Made by a program: the position numbers and the translations under genes. From a virus, in the IMG/VR virus record IMGVR_UViG_3300002144_000388, positions 1 through 28,451 of that record: a stretch of 28,451 bases of DNA; one strand, given 5' to 3'. This document shows, piece after piece, positions 6,408-13,899 of the stretch (position 1 is the stretch's first letter; the number at the start of each line of letters is the position of its first letter). The notes below the pieces were generated by a model. It was not told where the DNA came from. It was given only the letters and a program-made list of their open reading frames with translations, and did not search any database.

Positions 6408-7703
6408 ATGATAGAATTAATAGCAGTAGCAATACTAGGTATTGTTGTTGGCATAGCCGCAGGGCTATTGCCAGTGCTTCCAGTATTCACTGGACCACTG
6501 ATATTATATTATTTTGTTGGAGACTATTACCCACTGGAATACTTGCTGATATTTTGGTTAGCTAGTTACAGTGGAACGCAATTCTTTGGTAGTATATCTA
6601 CTATTACTACTAAGATACCCGGCGAAGAAAGTTCGGCGATTTACCTTAAAGATATAGACTATCTAACGCACGACCAAAAGCGTAATTTACTGTATGATAC
6701 AGCATTGGGCAGTTGGCTAGCTAGTACCGTTAGTTTAATTTTTGTTTGGTTGGTAGTAAAATATTTAGGAGTTAGTTACTTCCCAGAGTTGCTGAGTCTA
6801 CCAGTGCAATTGAGTGTGTATGCCTTGGCTATCGGATTGTTTTTCTTTATAGGTAACAATTGGACAGTAACGGCATTGTTAATTGCAGTAGGGCTATTCA
6901 TTGGCCCTAGACAGAATTATGCATTGCCACCTATGTGGTACGATGTGCAACAGGTATTCAATGGATATACATTATATATGGTAGTACTAGGTACAATATT
7001 ATTTCCTAGCATATTTGACAAAGTTGAAAAACTACCGCACATCGAAAAGTTTGGAAAAGTACGCAGTCGAGGATACAGTGTATTAACTGGATTAAAAAGT
7101 AGCCTAATAGGCGCTATTGCTGGATTGATACCTGGACCTAGTGCAAGTGTTGCAACCGCATTTGCGTACAAGACAGCAGGAGAGAGTCGGTACAAACGAA
7201 TCTTAAATGCAGAAACTGCAAACAACAGTGCAGTGATAACTTGTGCAATTCCGTTCTTTTTAATGGGATTGCCTATTAATCAGAACACACTGTTAATGAG
7301 TAATATCATGGATGTACAAAGTCTGAATATTATTCATGCAATTCTCGAGCCTGGTATATTTGGTTTACCGGTGCTTGATGTTGTAATGGGTGCTAGCCTA
7401 ATAATAATGTTAATTTATTTCTGGCTTAGCACACACCTAATCGACTTCTACGCAGGCATTGTGCAAAAACTACACAATCGTATGCGTTGGGTTGTAGCCC
7501 TGCTATTGATAGCAATGGTTGGGATCGATATACAGTTTGCTGAGATCAATTTGATAAAATATTTTGTATTATTGTCAGGATTTACAGCATTTGGTTTTCT
7601 ATTAAAGCGTTATAGGATATCAGCTATTCCGTTTTTGTTTGCACTTATACTAGCAGACAAGATAATTTGGTTAGGTATTCAAACTATCGCTATATACTTT
7701 TAA
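6408..7703 (+). CDS. divergent TctA-family permease (set 2)
   Basis: The predicted 431-aa multi-span membrane protein follows the TctA plan: GLLPVLP near the N terminus, GTQFFGS and KIPGEESSA in place of the canonical GIPGS loop, GLIPGPSASVATAFAY in the second half, then AETANNSAVI and GLPIN. It is about 50-70 residues shorter than bacterial TctA. Shared motifs (GxQFFGS, PGExSS, ETANNSA) tie it more closely to the permease at 11744 than to the one at 3603, so the two form a divergent subgroup. A binding-protein gene follows 30 nt after it. Substrate unknown. Confidence 0.8.
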   Translation: MIELIAVAILGIVVGIAAGLLPVLPVFTGPLILYYFVGDYYPLEYLLIFWLASYSGTQFFGSISTITTKIPGEESSAIYLKDIDYLTHDQKRNLLYDTALGSWLASTVSLIFVWLVVKYLGVSYFPELLSLPVQLSVYALAIGLFFFIGNNWTVTALLIAVGLFIGPRQNYALPPMWYDVQQVFNGYTLYMVVLGTILFPSIFDKVEKLPHIEKFGKVRSRGYSVLTGLKSSLIGAIAGLIPGPSASVATAFAYKTAGESRYKRILNAETANNSAVITCAIPFFLMGLPINQNTLLMSNIMDVQSLNIIHAILEPGIFGLPVLDVVMGASLIIMLIYFWLSTHLIDFYAGIVQKLHNRMRWVVALLLIAMVGIDIQFAEINLIKYFVLLSGFTAFGFLLKRYRISAIPFLFALILADKIIWLGIQTIAIYF

Positions 7704-7733
7704 ATTAAAAAGAGTTTATCCTAAAGAGTAAAA

Positions 7734-8561
7734 ATGAACTTAGTAAAACACATTGTGCCCGTAGTATTGTATGCACTAAGCATTGGCACTGCTTATGCGT
7801 CTGACCTTACAGTAATTAACCAGAGTAGTGCCGCTAGCCCAGCCGGTGTGTACGCTCAGGCTGTACGGAAAAGTCTTGATGCTAAGTGGTATCAAAGCAG
7901 TAACTGCAAAGATGCCGCAAACAAATTTCAGACGACTGAAAATGCAGTAATGGTCTACAACTCAAGTGTAGCGTTTGCCGCAAAAAATAAGAAAATGGAA
8001 AACTGCCAATTAGATCAAATTGCTAAAAATAAAGCATCAGTGGTTCTAGTTAGCGCAAGCCGCATGCTTATTTGCTCAAAGCCTGGGCAAGCTAAGTCGT
8101 TGTTAACCGACAAAGTGTCTCTTGGCATGGCTAGTATGTATGCAGTACCAAAGCATCAAGCACAATGGAATGCCAATGGAGGAAACGTCACGTTGGTCCC
8201 ATACAGCGGAAGCAAAACAGTTTTAACAGCTTTGCTAGCAGGTGATATCGAGTGGGGGTGGATGGGCGAAAGTCTTGCACTAAAGCAAGGCGACAAGTTA
8301 TCATGCCAATACAGTACTGATCCAGCTAGCGATAATTTTTTAGGTAAAGCAGTACCGTCATTGACAATTGCTGACTTTGCAATTAATGTAGTAGTCTACA
8401 CTAATGCTAAAGACCCTATTGCTGTAGTATATGCATTAAAGGGAGATGCTGATTTCCAAAATTACCTTATTAAAGGAAAGAATGCAACTACATTCTCAGT
8501 AACTGACGTATCATCTGTTGATGCGTATGTTACAACGATGTTCGATACTTGGGCCGATTGA
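7734..8561 (+). CDS. periplasmic solute-binding protein for TTT set 2
   Basis: The predicted 275-aa protein has a Sec signal peptide with cleavage near AYA-SD. The mature part resembles a compact TctC: a lobe ending in ASRMLICSKPGQAK, then VTLVPYSGSKTVLTALLAGDIEWGWMG, the usual TctC region where a solute-site strand precedes 'GDIE/D'. Four cysteines (in NCKD, NCQL, ICSK, SCQY) match in order those of the protein at 13053, suggesting two disulfides and export. It follows the second permease by 30 nt, with AAAGAG before the ATG. Confidence 0.75.
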   Translation: MNLVKHIVPVVLYALSIGTAYASDLTVINQSSAASPAGVYAQAVRKSLDAKWYQSSNCKDAANKFQTTENAVMVYNSSVAFAAKNKKMENCQLDQIAKNKASVVLVSASRMLICSKPGQAKSLLTDKVSLGMASMYAVPKHQAQWNANGGNVTLVPYSGSKTVLTALLAGDIEWGWMGESLALKQGDKLSCQYSTDPASDNFLGKAVPSLTIADFAINVVVYTNAKDPIAVVYALKGDADFQNYLIKGKNATTFSVTDVSSVDAYVTTMFDTWAD

Positions 8562-8595
8562 GCTCAACAATAATAGTATTATATTTCAATATGCA

Positions 8596-8614
8596 CCTGT
8601 TGATTGGCAACAGG
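8596..8614 (+). terminator. stem-loop after TTT set 2
   Basis: CCTGTTG and CAACAGG form a perfect 7-bp stem with loop ATTGG. There is no immediate T tract. It may act as an RNA 3'-end stabiliser or weak terminator, just before the strong terminator at 8652. Confidence 0.45.
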
Positions 8615-8651
8615 ACGACTCAACTTATTATTTAAATATTATAATCTAATT

Positions 8652-8682
8652 AGACATGGTGGATTACCCACCATGTCTTTTA
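8652..8682 (+). terminator. strong rho-independent terminator
   Basis: A perfect 11-bp stem (AGACATGGTGG with CCACCATGTCT), 5-nt loop ATTAC and a TTTT tract. It separates the first transporter operon from the dCMP deaminase gene, whose ATG is only 23 nt further. Confidence 0.82.
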
Positions 8683-8704
8683 TCTACTTTACAGGAACGT
8701 TAGC

Positions 8705-9181
8705 ATGAAAGAAAAGTTTGTTAATTTGTATATCGATTGGGCAACACGGTTAGCGGAGCTTAGTTACGCTAAACGATTACAAGTCGGCGCTGTTATTGTC
8801 AAAGACGACACAGTTATTAGCTATGGTTACAACGGTATGCCATCAGGGTGGGATAACAACTGCGAAAATGCAATCTATTGTGGACCCAATGACAACAGTG
8901 TTGATTTTGAATATCGGACCGAAGATGGCACAGCATATAATTTAAAAACAAGACCAGAAGTTTTACATGCTGAATCCAATGCTATTGCAAAGTTAGCTAA
9001 GACAGGAAACAGTGGCGCAGGCGCTGATATATTTGTAACGCATAGTCCTTGTATCGAATGTGCAAAGCTAATATTTCAAAGTGGTATCAGTAACGTGTAT
9101 TACCGCAATAGTTACCGTGACGATGCTGGAATTACATTTTTAGAAAAAAGCGGGATAAATGTAACACACGTAGATAAATAA
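8705..9181 (+). CDS. cd: dCMP deaminase
   Basis: The predicted 158-aa protein has the zinc cytidine/deoxycytidylate deaminase motifs HAE (88-90) and PCIEC (115-119). It makes dUMP from dCMP, feeding thymidylate synthesis during phage replication; T4 gene cd is the counterpart (193 aa, so this one is shorter). The N-terminal YAKRLQVGAVIVKDD stretch is also typical. The start has AGGA 9-12 nt upstream. Flanked by a terminator upstream and a stem-loop downstream, it may be its own transcription unit. Confidence 0.93.
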   Translation: MKEKFVNLYIDWATRLAELSYAKRLQVGAVIVKDDTVISYGYNGMPSGWDNNCENAIYCGPNDNSVDFEYRTEDGTAYNLKTRPEVLHAESNAIAKLAKTGNSGAGADIFVTHSPCIECAKLIFQSGISNVYYRNSYRDDAGITFLEKSGINVTHVDK

Positions 9182-9207
9182 CTTGCTAGCAATCATTGCT
9201 AGTCAAG
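9182..9207 (+). terminator. stem-loop after dCMP deaminase
   Basis: CTAGCAAT and ATTGCTAG are inverted repeats around one base, extended by CTTG/CAAG with a bulged T. The stem is strong but lacks a T tract, so it may be a terminator or a processing/stability element. Confidence 0.45.
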
Positions 9208-9249
9208 AGTGTTAATTGCATTTAAGCATACCAATCTCAAGGACATCGA

Positions 9250-10140
9250 ATGAAATTCTTTAAATCTCTCCAAGTGCTGGTTGGAGACATCACATGTTCA
9301 CTGAACATGACCTACCACAACAAATTGCTAACCACTGTATACTTTTGTCATATAGCGGGTCTTGCTGGTCTAATTTACTACTGGGATCCAATGTTTTTAC
9401 TTTGGACCTTGCTTGGTAAATTTTTATTCCACTTCATCGGAACTGAAGTTGCCTTACATCGATTGTTTGCTCATAAGACATTTAAAACGGCTAAGTGGAA
9501 AGAGCGTACTTTAGCATGGTTGAGCATGTACGGTTTGTATGGTAGCACTTTAGGTTGGTGTGCTAACCATCGCGTACACCATAAAAATTCAGATAAAGAA
9601 AACGATCCGCATCCTAGTCTTGATGTGTTTAATACATGGTTTTGGGTTGACACAGAAAAAGTTGCAACAGTAAGCCCGACTGTTATTAAAGACTTATTGC
9701 GTGATCCAATTCATAGATTTATGCGTGATCACTATTTTAAAATTTACTACCTAACACTAGTAGTGTTTGCTTTGTTAGTGTCTCCTAAGTTTGTAGTATA
9801 TTTCTTCATATTACCGGGCGCAGTAGCACAGTTAAGTGGCGGCATCGTTAATGTTGTTTGTCACCGATGGGGTTACCGAACGCACGAAACCGACGACCTG
9901 AGTAGAAATAATTTCTGGGCAAATATGTACGGTTTTTTCAGTGGCGTTGGACTACATAATAATCATCATAAATTCCCGTGGAAATATACAACTCTTCCAG
10001 ACAATCCAAAATGGCACGAAATTGATTTAGGAGCTTGGTTTATTAGGGTGTTCCTGTTAGATCGCACCGATCCTGCTAGAACTACACAACAAGACACAAC
10101 CGAACAATTCCTTAAAGATACAGGAGTAACTGCAAAATGA
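9250..10140 (+). CDS. membrane fatty acid desaturase 1
   Basis: The predicted 296-aa integral membrane protein has the three histidine boxes of delta-9-type acyl desaturases: HX4H (H70-H75, HRLFAH), HX2HH (H107, H110, H111) and HX2HH (H236, H239, H240). These bind a di-iron centre that inserts a double bond into a fatty acyl chain using O2 and electrons. Length and box spacing fit the acyl-lipid/acyl-CoA desaturase family. A strong AAGGA site precedes the ATG. The next gene is a second desaturase overlapping by ATGA. Desaturases are occasionally carried by marine phages and may adjust membrane fluidity; the position of desaturation is not known. Confidence 0.9.
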   Translation: MKFFKSLQVLVGDITCSLNMTYHNKLLTTVYFCHIAGLAGLIYYWDPMFLLWTLLGKFLFHFIGTEVALHRLFAHKTFKTAKWKERTLAWLSMYGLYGSTLGWCANHRVHHKNSDKENDPHPSLDVFNTWFWVDTEKVATVSPTVIKDLLRDPIHRFMRDHYFKIYYLTLVVFALLVSPKFVVYFFILPGAVAQLSGGIVNVVCHRWGYRTHETDDLSRNNFWANMYGFFSGVGLHNNHHKFPWKYTTLPDNPKWHEIDLGAWFIRVFLLDRTDPARTTQQDTTEQFLKDTGVTAK

Positions 10141-10916
10141 TACTAAGTCCGTATAAGCAAACACTATGGGTTGTATGGGGGAACCATATCCTAGCATTAG
10201 CTACATTGATTTTATTCTTCAGTTGGTGGATGATCCCGCTGGCATTTGTTGCCGCTCGCATCTTCGGGGTGTTTAGTGAAGTGGGAGTACATAGGTATTT
10301 TACACACAAATCTTTTACAGTTGAAAAACGTTGGAAAGAGCATGTGATGAAAGCGTTTGCTTTCTTAGCAGGCCAAGGTGCAATTTTAAGTTGGGTCACT
10401 GTACATAGACACCACCATGCACACGAAGACCAGCCGGGAGATCCGCATAGCCCATTGTTGTTCCCTGCATGGAGAATCTACGTAGGATTATTTCCTGCTG
10501 ATTACAAAAAGAATTTAGTAATGGACTTGATCCGACATCGAGATCGTCGTTACTTTGTATTTGAAAATAACTATTACTGGTTGATGTGGACTGCACTATG
10601 GGTAGTATCGTATTTAATTAGTCCTGTATTGTTCTTTGCAGTAGTAAGCGGTGCCGCAGGTTGGTACGGTATTACAGCCTTAGTTAACATTGCATTACAT
10701 AGTTCTATGCTAGGTTACAAAAAGTATCCCGAAGCAGTAGCAACAAACAGCGTGTTCCTTGACCGTATTACGGGAGTAGGTTATCATAACAACCATCACA
10801 AAAATTCACGCAGCTACTCATATAGCTTGGATGGAGCAGAGCCAGACTGGATTGGCAACGTCATTGAGCGTTTTGCAGACTCTGTTGCTGTACCACAAGG
10901 AACACCTAATGCCTAA
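10137..10916 (+). CDS. membrane fatty acid desaturase 2
   Basis: The predicted 259-aa protein has HX4H (H52-H57), HX2HH (H90, H93, H94 in VHRHHHAHED) and HX2HH (H217, H220, H221). Its start overlaps the stop of desaturase 1 (ATGA), so the two are translationally coupled. It is shorter and clearly diverged, so this is an old duplication or two acquisitions rather than a recent copy. The box-2 context (RHHHAHEDQPGDPHSP) is typical of bacterial delta-9 enzymes. The two could act on different positions or form a heteromer; neither can be decided here. Electrons might come from a ferredoxin such as that at 16677, an inference. Confidence 0.9.
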   Translation: MILSPYKQTLWVVWGNHILALATLILFFSWWMIPLAFVAARIFGVFSEVGVHRYFTHKSFTVEKRWKEHVMKAFAFLAGQGAILSWVTVHRHHHAHEDQPGDPHSPLLFPAWRIYVGLFPADYKKNLVMDLIRHRDRRYFVFENNYYWLMWTALWVVSYLISPVLFFAVVSGAAGWYGITALVNIALHSSMLGYKKYPEAVATNSVFLDRITGVGYHNNHHKNSRSYSYSLDGAEPDWIGNVIERFADSVAVPQGTPNA

Positions 10917-10938
10917 GTTCTTACAATCAAATTGATGC

Positions 10939-10974
10939 AGTCTGGCAATCAAGCATTGCCTACCTAAGCAGACT
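10939..10974 (+). promoter_or_regulatory. nested stem-loop in the gap before the gene at 11000
   Basis: AGTCTG (10939-10944) pairs with CAGACT (10969-10974) and encloses GCAAT/ATTGC (10945-10949 with 10955-10959). There is no T tract. It could be a leader structure, since the next ATG lacks a Shine-Dalgarno sequence, or a 3' stabiliser of the desaturase mRNA. Confidence 0.4.
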
Positions 10975-10999
10975 AACGTAAACAGATATTCTTAATCAA

Positions 11000-11668
11000 A
11001 TGAACAATGTAACAGTCAAAGAATTTAGTAACCAAGAGCTCTTACAACCAGAAAATGCCACCGCTCTTAAAGAGCTGGCAATAGTTTGGCTGGGAGCCAC
11101 GAAATCTATGGGCACACCGACCTTCCGTGACATGGCCGGATTTAAAAAGTTTTTAAATAAATATCCTGGTTTTTTTGTGTGTGCATTTCAAAACAATATT
11201 ATGACAGGATATATGAAATGCATTCCTTCAGGATTACACTCCACTATTCCCATGTACCAACTTAACTGGGTACAGGTGCGTAAGGGGTTGTATAACACAG
11301 CAGACTTTAGCAATCCTGAACATCCATGGATACATATTACCGATTACATTCTGTCAAAGATGGAACAGGCTGGATATTATTCATGGATGAACTTCCAAGC
11401 GATTCGCCCTGCTTTACGAAAGATGCACAAAGGGCGTCGCGACATGATGCGATTTTGTAAAAAAGGGTGGGATGATGAAAAACAACAGTATAGATACATC
11501 CGCCTTCCGCTGCATATAGTCCCAGCCGGAACGTTATCTGACCACGAAACATATAAGTTACGCCTTGGCCCGGTTCCATGGGATCATGACGTGGTTGTAT
11601 ACCAATGGGTATTAAGGTCAGAGTACCGCCCAGAATATCAGCAAGTTAAAGATTTCTGGGTTGATTAA
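11000..11668 (+). CDS. unknown protein, possibly GNAT-like
   Basis: The predicted 222-aa soluble protein is not firmly recognised. It has an N-terminal region rich in charged residues, a central QLNWVQVRKGLYN segment, and a basic stretch LRKMHKGRRDMM (about 138-149). The mixed alpha/beta pattern with 'ITDYILSKMEQAGYYSWMNFQ' loosely resembles an acetyltransferase fold, but no acetyl-CoA loop is evident. It lies between the desaturases and a TctA operon with its own promoter downstream. The start codon has no clear ribosome-binding site. Confidence 0.55.
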   Translation: MNNVTVKEFSNQELLQPENATALKELAIVWLGATKSMGTPTFRDMAGFKKFLNKYPGFFVCAFQNNIMTGYMKCIPSGLHSTIPMYQLNWVQVRKGLYNTADFSNPEHPWIHITDYILSKMEQAGYYSWMNFQAIRPALRKMHKGRRDMMRFCKKGWDDEKQQYRYIRLPLHIVPAGTLSDHETYKLRLGPVPWDHDVVVYQWVLRSEYRPEYQQVKDFWVD

Positions 11669-11677
11669 TTATGGACA

Positions 11678-11715
11678 CCAGTGTAGTTGACACACTGGCA
11701 GTTCTAGTCTATAAT
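11678..11715 (+). promoter_or_regulatory. sigma70-like promoter with inverted repeat over the -35 box
   Basis: TTGACA (11687-11692), 17-nt spacer, TATAAT (11710-11715). CCAGTGT (11678-11684) and ACACTGG (11692-11698) form a perfect 7-bp inverted repeat around the -35 box, suggesting an operator or a terminator/promoter overlap. It drives the third transporter set. Confidence 0.75.
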
Positions 11716-11743
11716 TAACCATTATAATATGAATAGGTGAGTA

Positions 11744-13015
11744 ATGTTTGACATAGTTTTTGCTGGCTTAGTTGGAGTATGCTCGGGTGTGATAACTGGC
11801 ATCGCTCCCGGGATACCAATCCTATTGGGATTTTTTATATTTTTGCCACTGATTGATCAGAGTGCAATGCCGTTGTTGACCTATGCAATAGTATCAATGA
11901 TGGGAAGCCAGTTCTTTGGAAGCCAGGCAGCACTGTACTACAAGGTGCCTGGCGAAGCAAGTTCGTTTCCTGTGCTGTTTGAGATGAAAAACTTTACTAA
12001 TCCTGCAGACATATACAAAGCAGTGCAATCAACTACCTACGGAAGCCTGGTTGCTAGTCTTTTTGGCACAGCGGTTCTAATGGCAACGTTAATGTTTGGC
12101 CTGGTGTCGGGGCTGTATCTTCCGATACTATTGAAATTTTCAATCTTTCTATTCGTATTTGCAATTGGCATATTTGGGGACAAGAAGCCTGTTACTAATA
12201 TTATTGTTATCGCAACGGCAATTTTTATAGCGTACTACGAAGATGTTGCGCCATACATAGGCACACCAGGGTATTACTTTAATAGCATACTAGCATTAAT
12301 TATTATTGTAGCATTTCAATTAGCGTTTAAGAAACCAGAGGCTGTCAGTGGTAATGTTGTTGATAATGTCACAAAGACTCCGTTTAAATGGTCTCCGTGG
12401 ATTTGGATCTATATCAAGTACAGTGCTATCGGATCGCTGTTTGGATTTATTCCGCAAGCTGGCGCAACTATATCTAGTTATGCAACATACATGTGGGAAA
12501 AGTACCGTAACTCAGATTCTATAACCAGGATCACTGCTAGCGAAACTGCTAATAATTCTGCAATTGTTGTAGCATGGTTACCATTGATTGTATTCGGAAT
12601 TCCAATCAATGCATCTGAGATCATGCTGGTTCAGTACTATAACCAGCTCGGGCTAGACTTTTCTTTTATGCGGGATTTTACAGCACAGCTAACACTATTA
12701 GCAGTATTAGTGTTGTCCACATTAATATATTCTGCACTAGCACTTACTACTAATAAATTACTATATGGCTCACTGGCATTGATCCTGAATCATAGATGGT
12801 TTGGGTTAGCAGTGGGGGTGATTAGTGTGTTTATATTCTTTTATGTAAACAACTATACAGCATGGTATATATTCATTCACTTGGCGGTGTTTCTACCGCT
12901 AAGTTATATAACTGCTAGACTGGAAATTAGCCTGGTACCGATTGTGATTGGTCTATTGTTGTCTGACCAACTAACAAGAACTGGACATCAAGTCTTTCAA
13001 ATTTATATACTATAA
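11744..13015 (+). CDS. divergent TctA-family permease (set 3)
   Basis: The predicted 423-aa multi-span membrane protein shares with the permease at 6408 the motifs GSQFFGS, KVPGEASS, SETANNSAIV and GIPINASE. It also keeps the TctA-type GIAPGIP loop near the N terminus (about 20-26) and FIPQAGATISSY in the second half. It is shorter than bacterial TctA (about 500 aa) and belongs to the same subgroup as set 2. AGGTGAG precedes the ATG. The binding-protein gene follows 37 nt downstream and a sigma70-like promoter lies upstream, so this is an independent transporter operon. Confidence 0.8.
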   Translation: MFDIVFAGLVGVCSGVITGIAPGIPILLGFFIFLPLIDQSAMPLLTYAIVSMMGSQFFGSQAALYYKVPGEASSFPVLFEMKNFTNPADIYKAVQSTTYGSLVASLFGTAVLMATLMFGLVSGLYLPILLKFSIFLFVFAIGIFGDKKPVTNIIVIATAIFIAYYEDVAPYIGTPGYYFNSILALIIIVAFQLAFKKPEAVSGNVVDNVTKTPFKWSPWIWIYIKYSAIGSLFGFIPQAGATISSYATYMWEKYRNSDSITRITASETANNSAIVVAWLPLIVFGIPINASEIMLVQYYNQLGLDFSFMRDFTAQLTLLAVLVLSTLIYSALALTTNKLLYGSLALILNHRWFGLAVGVISVFIFFYVNNYTAWYIFIHLAVFLPLSYITARLEISLVPIVIGLLLSDQLTRTGHQVFQIYIL

Positions 13016-13052
13016 TAATTTTCAACGTTCAAACTTAAAAAAGGAAAATTCG

Positions 13053-13898
13053 ATGAACTTTAAAACTTTACTCACAACTACAATTATTACCTCAGTGATT
13101 GCAACATCGGCGCAGGCATTTGATGTGGTAGTAACTTCAACACTAAACGGTCCACAAGGGGTAATGATTAATAACATCAGCGCCGAAGCAGCTAAATCCG
13201 ATATTGTTGTAGTTGCTAAACAGACCGGCGGATGTGGCGAAGCAGTTAGTTATTTTAATACTACCACTGCCCCAGTGGGTATTATTTGGTCCAATAGCAT
13301 GTATCGCAACAGTGCAAAGTCTAAACAGAATTGCATTATTGATGTAGAAAAATCCACTCCAGTGATGGTTGCATACGCACCATACGATATTTGTGTACGT
13401 GCAGGTTACAAACTTAAACCGGGTGCCACGCTGTTGTTTGGTAACACTAAGTTTAATCCCCAAGTAAGTCAACTAGAGCATATTAACACTAATAAAATGA
13501 ATATTACATTTAAGAATGTAACATACAGCGGAAGCGGCACAACGTTAACTGGATTAGTTAACGGCGACATTGATGTGGCAATGATTGCTACGTCAGTGGC
13601 ATCTGCAGGTGTTAAACTCGGAACCATTGAGTGCCCGTACTCCACTGGTTCAAGTGTACACGGACAAGTTCCATTTTCAACCTTTGCAGAGCCAGGCGCT
13701 TTAAGCGAGTTTAGCCTTGGCATGATGCTGTTTGTTCGCAATATGTCAGCTGACGATGTTGCTAAATTGCAATCTGCATTGGCGAACACAGTTCAGACGC
13801 TAACAGCGCAAGATATGGTTAACGTAACCACTGATATGTCTAAGCCAACATTTGACTACTTCATGACAGGTGCTAAATTACAAGTTGGATGGAAGTAA
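13053..13898 (+). CDS. periplasmic solute-binding protein for TTT set 3
   Basis: The predicted 281-aa protein has a Sec signal peptide (cleavage near AQA-FD) and a strong AAGGA site. The mature part is TctC-like: VTYSGSGTTLTGLVNGDIDVAMIA corresponds to the YSGSKTVLTALLAGDIEWGWMG region of the protein at 7734. Four cysteines (GCGE, NCII, ICVR, ECPY) occur in the same order as in that protein, so the two are paralogues and probably contain two disulfides. It ends one base before the next start, linking the PP-loop gene to this operon. Confidence 0.75.
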   Translation: MNFKTLLTTTIITSVIATSAQAFDVVVTSTLNGPQGVMINNISAEAAKSDIVVVAKQTGGCGEAVSYFNTTTAPVGIIWSNSMYRNSAKSKQNCIIDVEKSTPVMVAYAPYDICVRAGYKLKPGATLLFGNTKFNPQVSQLEHINTNKMNITFKNVTYSGSGTTLTGLVNGDIDVAMIATSVASAGVKLGTIECPYSTGSSVHGQVPFSTFAEPGALSEFSLGMMLFVRNMSADDVAKLQSALANTVQTLTAQDMVNVTTDMSKPTFDYFMTGAKLQVGWK

Positions 13899-13899
13899 C

